A stretch of 64,000 nucleotides of DNA, taken from positions 1-64,000 of the forward strand of contig CAZSRX010000024.1 in assembly GCA_964609675.1 (NCBI GenBank). Direction: 5' to 3'. Positions 36,812 through 46,155 of the stretch are shown here, piece by piece. How positions within the stretch are numbered: the first letter of the stretch is position 1; each line of letters opens with the position of its first letter. Position numbers and translations under genes: made by a program. The notes below the pieces were generated by a model that saw nothing but the letters and a program-made list of their open reading frames with translations, made no database searches and had not been told where the DNA came from. The stretch is from CAZSRX01 sp964609675 [NCBI: uncultured Bacteroidota bacterium]. GTDB lineage: Bacteria; CLD3; SB21.

Positions 36812-39049
36812 TTGTTACAGGTTATTCAGAATTATAATACCGGCGAATTGAAGGTAGAAGAAGTGCCGGAGCCGGGCATGAGGCCGGGCGGCATACTGGT
36901 TCATAATATGTTTTCGCTTATCAGCGCCGGCACGGAACGCAATACGGTAGAAACGGCGCAGAAGACGCTGGTCGGCAAAGCGCAGAGCCGTCCGGACCTG
37001 GTCCGACAGGTCATCCAGATCGCCAAGCGGGACGGCATCATGAATACCATCGCGTTAGTTAAAAACAAGCTTGACACGCCGGTGCCGCTCGGTTACAGCT
37101 CGGCGGGTATTGTAATGGCCGTGGCTGAAGACGTCGATGAATTCGCCGTGGGCGACCATGTGGCCTGCGCGGGCCAAGGGTACGCCTCGCATGCCGATGT
37201 CGTCTTTATCCCGAGAAATCTCGCCGTAAAAATGCCTGCGGGCGTCTCCTTCGAGGCGGCGGCATACACGACGCTGGGCGCCATCGCCATGCAGGGCATA
37301 CGCCAGGCCCGTGTTACGGTTGGCGAAAAATCGGCGGTTATTGGCCTCGGTTTGCTGGGCCTGCTGACCGTCCAGATTCTCAAAGCGTCCGGCTGCAAAG
37401 TTGCGGGCATCGATATCGACAACGAGGCGTGCGAAAAAGCCCGCAGTCTGGGCGCCGATCTGGCTTTCACGCCGGAATCCGAATTCATGCCGCTGGTCGA
37501 ACATCTCACGCAAGGCCATGGTTTTGATCACGTCATTATTACCGCGGCCTCGACTTCGAATCAGCCGGTGATCCTGGCTGGTCATATCGTTCGCCATAAA
37601 GGTAAAGTTATTATCGAAGGCGCGGTGCCCGCCGAAGTGCCCCGAAGCCCGTATTATGAAAAGGAAATTGACGTCTTATTTGCCCGATCCTACGGCCCGG
37701 GCCGTTATGATTACAGTTATGAAGAACAAGGCAGGGATTACCCTTACGGCTACGTCCGCTGGACGGAAAACCGCAATATGGCCGCTTTTCTCGAACTCAT
37801 TGAGCAAAAGAGGATTGATGTCCGCTCCATAACCACGCACACATTTAAAATTGAAGACGCCGCAAAAGCGTATGCGTTAATTACCGGTCATTCTAAAGAA
37901 AAAGAAAAATATACCGGCATACTGATCCAATACAGTCACCGGCATATCGCGCCGGAGCCGACGCCGGAAATCACGGGTCGCTCCGTACCGGCCTTTCCGC
38001 CTGCCGACAAAGTACGGATTGGCTTTCTGGGCGCGGGTAATTTTGCTCAGAATTATCTGCTGCCGTTGCTAAAGAAAAATACATCGGTCGAATTGGCGGG
38101 TGTCTCAACCTCTAAAGGCATCACCGCGCAAAGCGTGGCTAAGAAATTCAAATTCCGGTATGCCACCACTCTAAACCAGGAACTGATACAGCATCCGGAT
38201 ATCGTCGCTCTGTTTATCGCTACCCGACATCATCTGCATGCCCCGTTAGTCGCCGAATGCCTGAAAAATAATAAATCGGTCTTCACCGAAAAACCGCTGG
38301 CAATGAATTTCGAACAGCTGCGGGAACTGATTGAAATTTATAATACCCATCCTGGCCGGGTGATGATCGGATTTAACCGGAGATTTGCGCCGGCTGTCCG
38401 GGATACAAAACTGTTTTTAGCCAAGAAGATCCAACCCTGTATGGTTACCTACCGTATTAACGCCGGTTATATACCCATCAGCCACTGGATACAGGATCCG
38501 GAGCAAGGCGGCGGGCGCATCGTTGGCGAAGTCTGCCATTTCGTCGACCTGATTTCTTATCTGATTCAATCCATTCCCGTTCGGGTGTTTGCGGAAATTA
38601 TTTCATCCACGCGCGAAGATATCGTCAGCAAGGATAACCTTGCCGTCACGCTGAAATACCGCGACGGATCCGTGGCGACGGTTCATTATATTGCATGCGG
38701 GGATAAATCTTTTCCCAAAGAGCGCGTCGAGATCTTTTGTGAAAATTCTGTCGCCGTCATTGATGACTTCCGACGGGCATCGTTCACCCGTAACGGAAAA
38801 ACCAAAAAGACCGGAGGCGGCCGGCAGGAGAAAGGTTACCGCCAGTGTTTGTCAGCCTTTATCCATGCGGTAGCGAAAGGACAGCCTTCACCTATATCTT
38901 TTGATGAAGCGGTTCATGCCACCGTAACTACATTTAAAATCCTGGAATCCCTATCAAAAGGCCTTCCTGTGGATATCCGGCTGGATGATCGCCAGGAAGT
39001 ACTGAACGGGCTATCCAGGATTTATACCGAAAGTCAGACGGGACGATAA
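36812..39049 (+). CDS. bi-domain oxidoreductase: MDR dehydrogenase fused to Gfo/Idh/MocA
   Basis: 745 residues starting at a TTG, supported by GGAG seven bases upstream. Residues 1-375 are a zinc-alcohol-dehydrogenase-like (MDR) unit with the NAD(P) motif AVIGLGLLGLLTVQILKASG. Residues about 390-745 are a Gfo/Idh/MocA dehydrogenase with IGFLGAGNFAQNYLLPLLK and the FTEKPLAMNF motif. This fusion is known from polysaccharide clusters and probably oxidises or epimerises a nucleotide sugar in two steps. The classic zinc ligands of MDR enzymes are not obvious. Fourth gene starts three bases after its stop. Confidence 0.92.
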   Translation: MLQVIQNYNTGELKVEEVPEPGMRPGGILVHNMFSLISAGTERNTVETAQKTLVGKAQSRPDLVRQVIQIAKRDGIMNTIALVKNKLDTPVPLGYSSAGIVMAVAEDVDEFAVGDHVACAGQGYASHADVVFIPRNLAVKMPAGVSFEAAAYTTLGAIAMQGIRQARVTVGEKSAVIGLGLLGLLTVQILKASGCKVAGIDIDNEACEKARSLGADLAFTPESEFMPLVEHLTQGHGFDHVIITAASTSNQPVILAGHIVRHKGKVIIEGAVPAEVPRSPYYEKEIDVLFARSYGPGRYDYSYEEQGRDYPYGYVRWTENRNMAAFLELIEQKRIDVRSITTHTFKIEDAAKAYALITGHSKEKEKYTGILIQYSHRHIAPEPTPEITGRSVPAFPPADKVRIGFLGAGNFAQNYLLPLLKKNTSVELAGVSTSKGITAQSVAKKFKFRYATTLNQELIQHPDIVALFIATRHHLHAPLVAECLKNNKSVFTEKPLAMNFEQLRELIEIYNTHPGRVMIGFNRRFAPAVRDTKLFLAKKIQPCMVTYRINAGYIPISHWIQDPEQGGGRIVGEVCHFVDLISYLIQSIPVRVFAEIISSTREDIVSKDNLAVTLKYRDGSVATVHYIACGDKSFPKERVEIFCENSVAVIDDFRRASFTRNGKTKKTGGGRQEKGYRQCLSAFIHAVAKGQPSPISFDEAVHATVTTFKILESLSKGLPVDIRLDDRQEVLNGLSRIYTESQTGR

Positions 39050-39052
39050 GCA

Positions 39053-39715
39053 ATGGAACTCCATATCGGCATCGCAGACTTGATTGTGATCTATCTATTA
39101 CCTGTTGTTTTGATTATAACGGGAATATTTGTTTTTTTGTTTGTGTTATATATTTTCATGAAAATACCGTTTATACGTTTTAATTTCAAAAGGGACATCG
39201 AGTACCTTTTTGAATATCAAAAAAACCTCAGGCGATTCCGAAATAAACCGCTGATTTTTTTTCGCTTCTTTTTTAAAACCATGCTGGGTGACAATGGCAC
39301 CCAGGCGTTGTTTCTGTACCGCATTTCCCGGTGGTTTCATCTCCACCGGATGCGCCTTTTATCGGATTTGATTCACCGTCTGTCCAAATTCGTTACCGAC
39401 GCTGATATTTCCCCGTACGCGGTAATCGGGCATGGTCTTATGATCTATCACGGATCCGGGGTAGTCATCGGCAAGAACACCCGACTGGGCGATGGTTGCC
39501 TGATTTGTCAGGGCGTTACGACCGGAAGCGGCGCGCCGCAAATCGGCAATGACGTTAAGCTCTGGGCCGGCGCAAAAATACTGGGAAATATTACAATCGG
39601 CGATCATTCGGAAGTAGGCGCCAACGCCGTCCTGACCCGCTCGCTGGAAGCCCATTGCATCGCAGTGGGGGTTCCCGCGACCCGAATTATCCGGAAAAAA
39701 CAATCACCGTCATGA
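39053..39715 (+). CDS. hexapeptide acetyltransferase (serine acetyltransferase-like)
   Basis: 220 residues. An N-terminal membrane helix (about 10-36, IYLLPVVLIITGIFVFLFVL) is followed by an amphipathic region, then a left-handed beta-helix of hexapeptide repeats: ISPYAVIGHGLMIYHGSG, VVIGKNTRLGDGCLICQGVT, ILGNITIGDHSEVGANAVLT and GVPATRII. The end half is CysE-like. Given the membrane anchor and the operon, it probably O-acetylates a glycan or its lipid-linked precursor rather than serine. The next gene overlaps it by four bases (ATGA). Confidence 0.88.
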   Translation: MELHIGIADLIVIYLLPVVLIITGIFVFLFVLYIFMKIPFIRFNFKRDIEYLFEYQKNLRRFRNKPLIFFRFFFKTMLGDNGTQALFLYRISRWFHLHRMRLLSDLIHRLSKFVTDADISPYAVIGHGLMIYHGSGVVIGKNTRLGDGCLICQGVTTGSGAPQIGNDVKLWAGAKILGNITIGDHSEVGANAVLTRSLEAHCIAVGVPATRIIRKKQSPS

Positions 39716-40899
39716 TAAACGAACTCACCCAGGCTCTAAAGAAGTTAGAGCGATACATCGAAACGGAAAAATACAAGGGCTATGATTGTTACGACGCCCT
39801 GAACAGCCCGGTATTGTCCTTACTGAGTTTCAACCAAAAAATCCTACGGATTGCCTATATCCAGATAATGAAAAAACTGCCTTTCAATTTACGCTTTTTA
39901 CTGGGTATCCCCAAAGCCTATAATCCCAAAGGGCTTGGGCTGATACTGTCCGCCTATGCGGATTTATACCGCTATACGCGTAACCGGGACTATCTGGATA
40001 AAATCGGCTATATCGGCGAACTGCTTTCATCGCTGCAAAGTCCGGGATATGCCGGCGCCTGCTGGGGATATAATTTTGACTGGCAAAGCCGCGTGTTTTT
40101 TGTACCGAAAGGCACACCGACCGTTGTCAATACTTCCTTTATCGGACAGGCGTTTCTTGAAGCTTATAGAGTCACCGATTCTTCTAAATATCTGGATATG
40201 GCCCGCAGCGCCTGCGATTTTATCATGAAAGACCTCAATCATTACGAGGATAGCAGTTATCTCTGCTTCAGCTACACGCCTATCGATAACCTCCGCGTTC
40301 ATAACGCCAATATCCTTGGAGCCTGTCTTCTGGCGCGGGTGTATCTCTATACTCGAGAAAAAGAATTACTCGATCTGGCGCAGAAATCGGTTGCTTACGT
40401 AATTCGCCACCAGCATGAAGACGGATCATGGTATTACGCTGAGACCGGCATTCAGGATTGGATTGACAGCTTCCATACCGGATTCATTCTCACCGCGCTG
40501 AATTATTACGCCCAATCAACCGGCGACCTCACCTATCAGGATAATCTGCGAAAAGGTTTGGATTTTTATATCCGTAACTTCTTCCTGGCGGACGGAACCC
40601 CTAAGTATTTTCATGACCGCGTCTATCCGATTGACATTCACAGTGCGGCTCAGGGCATAGTTACCCTGTCTCTGCTGACGGACTATCACCGTGAAGCCTC
40701 GGAAACATTGAACCGGCTGACCGCGTGGACTTTAAACTCTATGCAGCATCCGCAGGGCTATTTTTACTTTCAGAAAAAACCGTTTTATACCAACAAAATC
40801 CCTTATATACGCTGGGGTCAGGCATGGATGTTCTACGCTTTGACCCATTACCTCAGGCATATTCATAATCAAAATTCATACGCAAAAGGAGCCTTATGA
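39712..40899 (+). CDS. VpsJ-like polysaccharide biosynthesis protein (alpha/alpha-toroid)
   Basis: 395 residues from the ATG at 39712, which overlaps the previous stop as ATGA; the frame is open 19 codons further up but inside the previous gene. Helical repeats with Trp/His-rich turns (CWGYNFDWQSRVFFV, NTSFIGQAFLEAYRV, HQHEDGSWYYAE, DSFHTGFILTALNYY, YFHDRVYPIDIHSAAQGIV) match an (alpha/alpha)6 toroid, as in glycoside hydrolases, lyases and VpsJ-type exopolysaccharide proteins. No signal peptide is seen, so it acts in the cytosol. The reaction is unknown. Confidence 0.8.
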   Translation: MINELTQALKKLERYIETEKYKGYDCYDALNSPVLSLLSFNQKILRIAYIQIMKKLPFNLRFLLGIPKAYNPKGLGLILSAYADLYRYTRNRDYLDKIGYIGELLSSLQSPGYAGACWGYNFDWQSRVFFVPKGTPTVVNTSFIGQAFLEAYRVTDSSKYLDMARSACDFIMKDLNHYEDSSYLCFSYTPIDNLRVHNANILGACLLARVYLYTREKELLDLAQKSVAYVIRHQHEDGSWYYAETGIQDWIDSFHTGFILTALNYYAQSTGDLTYQDNLRKGLDFYIRNFFLADGTPKYFHDRVYPIDIHSAAQGIVTLSLLTDYHREASETLNRLTAWTLNSMQHPQGYFYFQKKPFYTNKIPYIRWGQAWMFYALTHYLRHIHNQNSYAKGAL

Positions 40900-42617
40900 T
40901 AGTTTTGGGCATTTCAACCGGTCACGATTCCGGTGCCGCGGTAATCATCGACGGCCGGATCATATCGGCCATCAACGAAGAACGGCTTAACCGTAAAAAA
41001 ATGTTCTGGGGTTTTCCGGAACTTTCAATTCCGGAGGTTTTGCGGTTGGCCGGCATCCAGCCAAAAGACGTTGAGCAGGTTGCCATTGCCGGCAGTAGTG
41101 CTACCAATGCGCGTCCGCTGGATGTGGGTTATAAGGATGTCGGTTTCTTCCGCACCTTTGTAGCCGAACTCAGCCGAACGCCTGTAACCGGGCTGTTGAT
41201 GGGCACCAAGCTGGGCACTGATGCCACAAGGAAAATCTTTTCGACATCGGTTTTCCGCGGCACATCGGATATCGAAAAACGGCTGGCCGCTATCGACATT
41301 CATGCGCCTATTGATTTTGTGGATCATCACCTTTGCCACTCCGCCAGCGCTTATTACACCTCAGGGTGGGATGCCTGCCTATCGATCACGCTGGACGGCA
41401 GCGGCGACGGTTATTGCTCACGCATCTACGATTGTAAAAACGGCGATATGAAGCTGATGAATTCCGTACCGGCCTATCATTCGCCCGGATTCTATTACTG
41501 TTACGTTACGCACCTCCTCGGATTTACGGCGTTGCGTCATGAGGGCAAGGTTACGGGACTGGCTGCGTTCGGTAACCCGGAAAAAACCCGTCCCATCTTC
41601 GCCAAGCGCCTGTCTTATGATTCATCCAAGTTCTCCTTTGTCAACCACGGCGGCTGGCTGCAACCCGAAATGCGCGTTCTGGAAAACCTGCTTAAACCAT
41701 TCTCCAAAGAAGACATTGCGGCCGGCATTCAGAAACACTGCGAAGATGTGGTCTGTCAGTACGTGTTGGACGCAGTTAAAAAAACCAATCCGGAGTATAT
41801 CGTGCTCAGCGGCGGCGTGTTTTCGAACGTCAAACTGAATCAGGAAATCTGGAAAGCTTCGCGGGTCAAGGATGTTTATATTTTCCCCAACATGGGCGAT
41901 GGCGGTCTGGCGGTCGGCGCCGCCTTCGAAGTTCTTCGCCGTAAAAAAATCCCGATTAAACCCTACCGCGTTCACGATATGTATTTCGGCAGCGGCTATA
42001 CCGACCACGAAATCGAGCAGGCCATCGTTCAGTCCGGGTTCCCTTACCAGCGCTTTGATAATGTCGAACAGCGGATCGCCGAACTCCTGCGGGATAAAAA
42101 AATCGTAGCGCGCTTTAACGGAAAAATGGAATACGGTCCGCGAGCCCTGGGTAACCGCTCGATTCTGTACCATTGCGGCGACCGCTCGGTGAACACCTGG
42201 TTGAATGAACAACTGCACCGCACCGAATTCATGCCATTTGCGCCAGTGATTCTCAAGGAAGATGCGCATGAATATTTAAAGAATTTCGACCCGGATCATT
42301 CGTTTGCTTCGGAATTTATGACGATTACCTATGATGTGACCGATAAATGCCGCGAAACGGCGCCGGCCATTACGCACGTGGATAATACGGCACGCCCGCA
42401 GATCATCACCGAGGATATCAATCCCTCTTATTACCGTATCCTGAAAGCGTATAAGGCGCTGACGGGCCACTCTGTGATGGTCAACACAAGCTTCAACATG
42501 CACGAAGAGCCAATCATCCGTACACCGGCCGAGGCCATTCGTTCTTACGAGCACAGCAAGATCCATGCATTAGCCATGGGCCCTTACGTTATTGAAATGA
42601 ACTGGGAGCCGCGGTAA
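40896..42617 (+). CDS. NodU/CmcH-family carbamoyltransferase
   Basis: 573 residues, the usual size for O-carbamoyltransferases that move a carbamoyl group from carbamoyl phosphate via carbamoyl-adenylate to a sugar hydroxyl. N-terminal ASKHA-type domain: VLGISTGHDSGAAVI, FVDHHLCHSASAYYTS (metal-binding His cluster), LDGSGDGYCSRIY. C-terminal YrdC-like domain: FNGKMEYGPRALGNRSIL and NTSFNMHEEPI. Together with its neighbours it suggests that the glycan carries a carbamoyl group. Its ATG overlaps the previous stop (ATGA). Confidence 0.95.
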   Translation: MIVLGISTGHDSGAAVIIDGRIISAINEERLNRKKMFWGFPELSIPEVLRLAGIQPKDVEQVAIAGSSATNARPLDVGYKDVGFFRTFVAELSRTPVTGLLMGTKLGTDATRKIFSTSVFRGTSDIEKRLAAIDIHAPIDFVDHHLCHSASAYYTSGWDACLSITLDGSGDGYCSRIYDCKNGDMKLMNSVPAYHSPGFYYCYVTHLLGFTALRHEGKVTGLAAFGNPEKTRPIFAKRLSYDSSKFSFVNHGGWLQPEMRVLENLLKPFSKEDIAAGIQKHCEDVVCQYVLDAVKKTNPEYIVLSGGVFSNVKLNQEIWKASRVKDVYIFPNMGDGGLAVGAAFEVLRRKKIPIKPYRVHDMYFGSGYTDHEIEQAIVQSGFPYQRFDNVEQRIAELLRDKKIVARFNGKMEYGPRALGNRSILYHCGDRSVNTWLNEQLHRTEFMPFAPVILKEDAHEYLKNFDPDHSFASEFMTITYDVTDKCRETAPAITHVDNTARPQIITEDINPSYYRILKAYKALTGHSVMVNTSFNMHEEPIIRTPAEAIRSYEHSKIHALAMGPYVIEMNWEPR

Positions 42618-42621
42618 GTCC

Positions 42622-43404
42622 ATGCAGGCTTCCGAACAAACGGTTAATATACTGGGTTTCCATACGACCACCCTTTGTAAGGATGCGTTGCTGTCCCTCA
42701 TTGAATCCTGGCTTACCCGAAAGGAAGCCTCGCATCATCTGATGGCGCTTAATCCAATCAAGGTTTGCCGCGCGCGCAAGGAGCCCGAACTGGCCGGCTT
42801 TATCCGGAATGCAGATATGGTGTACCCGGACGCTTACGGTATCGCCTGGGCCATGACGCGTTTCACCGGAAAAAAATTTAAGCCCATCGCCGGCTGCGAT
42901 TTGATGTACGATATCTTCCGACTCGCCGACAAGCATCGCCTGAGAATATTTCTTCTGGGCGCTAAAGAATCCGTCATCACGGAAGCTCAGGCTCTTATAC
43001 GGAACCATTATCCGTCTCTCATAGTCGCCGGTGCACGGAATGGGTATTTCCGCGATAACGATGAAATCCAGGCTACCACCGAAAGGATCCTACAGGCCAA
43101 CCCCGACATTGTTCTTGTCGGCATGGGCGCGGTAATCCAGGAAGGATGGATTGAGCGGCTCATGCGGGCGGCCGGTAACCGTAACCGCGTCATCCCCTTG
43201 CTGATGGGCGTTGGCGGCAGCTTTGACGCGCTGACCGGTCATGTCCCGCGACCGCCAAAATGGATGCTGAGCCTGCACCTGGAATGGCTCTACCGTTTAA
43301 TCAAACAGCCCCTGCGCGCACCCCGCATGCTTGCCCTGCCGCATTTTGCCGTGCTGGTCCTGGGAAAAAAATTCTTGAAACTCAAATTAGATTGTACTAT
43401 ATAG
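42622..43404 (+). CDS. WecG/TagA/CpsF glycosyltransferase (GT26)
   Basis: 260 residues. Family blocks: HHLMALNPIKVCRA, NADMVYPDAYGIAWA (with the catalytic Asp region), KPIAGCDLMYDIF, IFLLGAKESVITEAQ, ADNA-like PDIVLVGMGAVIQEGWI and LMGVGGSFDALTGHVPRPPK. GT26 enzymes add the second sugar (often ManNAc or its acid) to the undecaprenyl-PP-GlcNAc made by WecA/TagO. A WecA-type gene follows at once, which fits the first two steps of lipid-linked glycan assembly at the inner membrane. Confidence 0.94.
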   Translation: MQASEQTVNILGFHTTTLCKDALLSLIESWLTRKEASHHLMALNPIKVCRARKEPELAGFIRNADMVYPDAYGIAWAMTRFTGKKFKPIAGCDLMYDIFRLADKHRLRIFLLGAKESVITEAQALIRNHYPSLIVAGARNGYFRDNDEIQATTERILQANPDIVLVGMGAVIQEGWIERLMRAAGNRNRVIPLLMGVGGSFDALTGHVPRPPKWMLSLHLEWLYRLIKQPLRAPRMLALPHFAVLVLGKKFLKLKLDCTI

Positions 43405-43433
43405 ATGATGGCACCATACAGGAAATTTTCATT

Positions 43434-44507
43434 TTGATTACCTATTTAATAATTTTTTCAACCGGCCTAATCATTTCCCTGGTATTGACGCCGTTGATTA
43501 AAAAGCGGCTCATTGCCAGAGGCTTTGTGGACCATCCGGATGCCCGTAAAATCCACACCAAAGCCATCCCCCGGCTTGGCGGCATGGCGATTTATATCGC
43601 TTTTACTTTTTCGCTTTTGTTGTCCTATGTCATCCATCCATCGCTGTTCGAAGACCGTGAGTGGCAAATGCTCGGGCTGTTTATCGCTTCCACATTTATT
43701 GTCATCACCGGTATCATCGACGACATATTCAATATCCGGCCGTGGTGGAAACTCGCCGCCCAGATTACCGCCGGCATTATATTAATAGTATTTGGTTATG
43801 CCGTCGAAGGCATATCGAATCCGTTTGGCGATTCGCTCGAACTCGGATATTTCAGCTACCCCTTTACGGTGATTTGGGTTGTCGCGATTATCAACGCGAT
43901 TAATCTGGTTGACGGATTAGATGGGTTGGCCTCCGGCGTGGGCATTATCGTCTCAATGACCATATTTCTCATCGCCATATATCTCGGCAAACCGTACGTC
44001 GCCCTCCTCAGTATCGGCCTAACCGGCAGCATTCTCGGTTTCCTTCGCCACAATTTTTATCCGGCAAAAATTTTCATGGGCGACACCGGAAGCATGTTCA
44101 TCGGATTAGTCATCGCTGCAATGGGGTTAATCAGTTCCCAGAAAACGGCTGTCAGTTTCGCGATTCTCATGCCGGTAATTGCGCTGGGCTATCCGATTAT
44201 GGATACCGCTCTGGCGATTGCACGCCGGGTTAAAGCCAAAAAACACATTTTCACGGCTGACCGTGAACATATTCATCATGTGCTTCTTTCTTATGGTTAC
44301 AGCCATCCGAAAACGGTAATATTTCTTTATGTCATCTGCCTTTTCTTCGGAACGATGGCTTTCCTTTTTTCCGCTTTCGGGGAAAATAGTTCTTTCCTGA
44401 TCGGTGTGCTGTTTTTTGTGCTCCTGTTTATACTGCTCTTCATCAAAATGATTCATTCGCTCAAGGAAAGTTCAGCGCCTCCGAATGATCCAAAAAATAT
44501 TACTTAA
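43434..44507 (+). CDS. WecA/TagO-type undecaprenyl-phosphate sugar-1-phosphate transferase
   Basis: 357 residues from a TTG at 43434, chosen because AGGAAA lies upstream and translation then begins just before helix 1. The frame is open back to 43260 but that part overlaps the GT26 gene and is not family-like. About eleven membrane helices with family motifs: HPDARKIHTKAIPRLGG, GIIDDIFNIRPWWKL, INAINLVDGLDGLASG, KIFMGDTGSMF and REHIHHVLL. It transfers a HexNAc-1-phosphate from UDP to undecaprenyl phosphate, starting glycan assembly. The TTG start and the exact first residue are uncertain. Confidence 0.9.
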   Translation: MITYLIIFSTGLIISLVLTPLIKKRLIARGFVDHPDARKIHTKAIPRLGGMAIYIAFTFSLLLSYVIHPSLFEDREWQMLGLFIASTFIVITGIIDDIFNIRPWWKLAAQITAGIILIVFGYAVEGISNPFGDSLELGYFSYPFTVIWVVAIINAINLVDGLDGLASGVGIIVSMTIFLIAIYLGKPYVALLSIGLTGSILGFLRHNFYPAKIFMGDTGSMFIGLVIAAMGLISSQKTAVSFAILMPVIALGYPIMDTALAIARRVKAKKHIFTADREHIHHVLLSYGYSHPKTVIFLYVICLFFGTMAFLFSAFGENSSFLIGVLFFVLLFILLFIKMIHSLKESSAPPNDPKNIT

Positions 44508-44547
44508 TGCGACAGACTTAACGTGGAATTGTGAAAGTTAGTCCGCT

Positions 44548-46074
44548 GTGAATTTTTCAAAAATAATTTTTTCAATTTTTTTATGGATTGCCGCCGAAGC
44601 CGTCCTTTATTCCCAGAACCACTGCCCTGCTTCATCCTTTCTGCCTCTGGACCATTTCGCTTATACGTATATCCAACTGCTGCAGGAGCGGCATATTATC
44701 ACCGGCCTGAATGTTTCGGTCAAACCGTACAAACGAATCGATATCGCCAGAACGTTACTGCAAATCGATACTGAAAAAATCAGCCGTTCCGAAGCTTACT
44801 GGACCGAACAACTGAAAAAAGAATTGGCTTTTGAAATGAACATGCTTGCCGATACCACCGCGGCAGACCCTTTTGCCGCCGCGTCTTTAAAAACGACAGA
44901 ACGGATGGATTTTAGCAATAATCATTTTGAAAACGACTATGCGTTGTATCCTGAAATTCGATTGAATGGGCCCCGTTTTTCCATATCCGTTCGCGGCCGG
45001 ATTGACAACGGCCTGTTGCATGACACGGCGTATTCCGGCAGAAAAACCGATTATTTCGGCGCCCGCATCGAGGACGCTTACGGTTTATTTTCTTCCCGTT
45101 ACGTTGATTTCTCTATAGGGCGATTTGCGGAAGAATGGTCTCCGGTGACCGGCCGCAGTCTCATCCTATCCGATAACGCGCAAACCTACGATAAAATCTG
45201 CCTAGACCTGCGCGGCCGGCATATTACATTCCGCAGCGCCTTTGCCCGCCTGGATGAAATCAGCGGCGCTAACCGTTTTTTCTCGGCGCACCGCATCGAC
45301 CTGACATTTAGCAACAATATGCAAATAGGCCTTTCCGAAACGGTGCTTTTCGGTGGTGTCAATCAGGGGGTAGAACTCAGCTATCTGAATCCGTTTACAT
45401 TCTACGCCGAAACACAGCTGAACCAAAAAAAAGAGGCCAATGAGTTGCTGGCCTTTGATTTTTATATTCCGGTTAAACAATATAATTTCCGGGGTCAGAT
45501 TCTCATAGATGATTTTATACTGGACGGCGCCGGCTCTCCGCCGCCGAACCGGAAGACCTCCCCGGATCGTCTGGGTTTTCTCTTCAATGCCGGCGGTTAT
45601 GATTTGTTTTTAAACCATTCTACCCTGAATCTCACTTATGAACGCGTCGGCAGTTATACCTATAATGTTAAAACGAAACGTCCGTGGCAGGCATACACTT
45701 TTGAAAACAAGGGCCTCGGCGCCGCGACCAACGATTACGACCGCTGGACGCTGGAATTAAAATATTTTCCGCGTCCAGGGATGATCCATATACTCGACGC
45801 CTCACTGGACCGCAAAGGCCGCCGTAGTTTGTCTTCCAACGATTTTGAGGATCCGACTTTCGTAAAATTACCTTTCCCTTCCGGAACGGTTCATAAAACG
45901 ATCACCGCCGGTTATACATTGATATGGACACCGCTATCCTATTCGGAAATACGGGCCGCGGCTTATTATACCCGTCATTCCAACTTTAACCATATAAGCG
46001 GCAATAATAAAGATTATCTGAATGCGTCCCTGCGTTTACATTATTATATTGATCATTATGTTAATCCTATCTGA
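44548..46074 (+). CDS. Wzi-like outer membrane capsule assembly protein
   Basis: 508 residues starting at GTG. Signal peptide MNFSKIIFSIFLWIAAEAVL with cut near YSQ. A small helical N-domain (about 30-110) precedes a beta-barrel of alternating aromatic strands (RFSISVRGRIDNGLL, YVDFSIGRFAEEWSP, IDLTFSNNMQIGLSETVLF) ending LNASLRLHYYIDHYV. The overall plan matches capsule assembly Wzi, which holds polysaccharide on the cell surface. It is the last gene of the glycan operon, 40 bases after the initiating transferase, so surface attachment of the product is a fair inference. Confidence 0.78.
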   Translation: MNFSKIIFSIFLWIAAEAVLYSQNHCPASSFLPLDHFAYTYIQLLQERHIITGLNVSVKPYKRIDIARTLLQIDTEKISRSEAYWTEQLKKELAFEMNMLADTTAADPFAAASLKTTERMDFSNNHFENDYALYPEIRLNGPRFSISVRGRIDNGLLHDTAYSGRKTDYFGARIEDAYGLFSSRYVDFSIGRFAEEWSPVTGRSLILSDNAQTYDKICLDLRGRHITFRSAFARLDEISGANRFFSAHRIDLTFSNNMQIGLSETVLFGGVNQGVELSYLNPFTFYAETQLNQKKEANELLAFDFYIPVKQYNFRGQILIDDFILDGAGSPPPNRKTSPDRLGFLFNAGGYDLFLNHSTLNLTYERVGSYTYNVKTKRPWQAYTFENKGLGAATNDYDRWTLELKYFPRPGMIHILDASLDRKGRRSLSSNDFEDPTFVKLPFPSGTVHKTITAGYTLIWTPLSYSEIRAAAYYTRHSNFNHISGNNKDYLNASLRLHYYIDHYVNPI

Positions 46075-46155
46075 CCCCGCAATGAAGATAAACAACCCGT
46101 ATATTCGTCTCTACTTAGAAACGCAAAAAATACTAAATTACCAACCCGAATAGTT

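Noticed and set aside
41622-42269. 215-codon minus-strand open frame inside the carbamoyltransferase gene
   Set aside because: Antisense shadow of a strongly supported enzyme gene.
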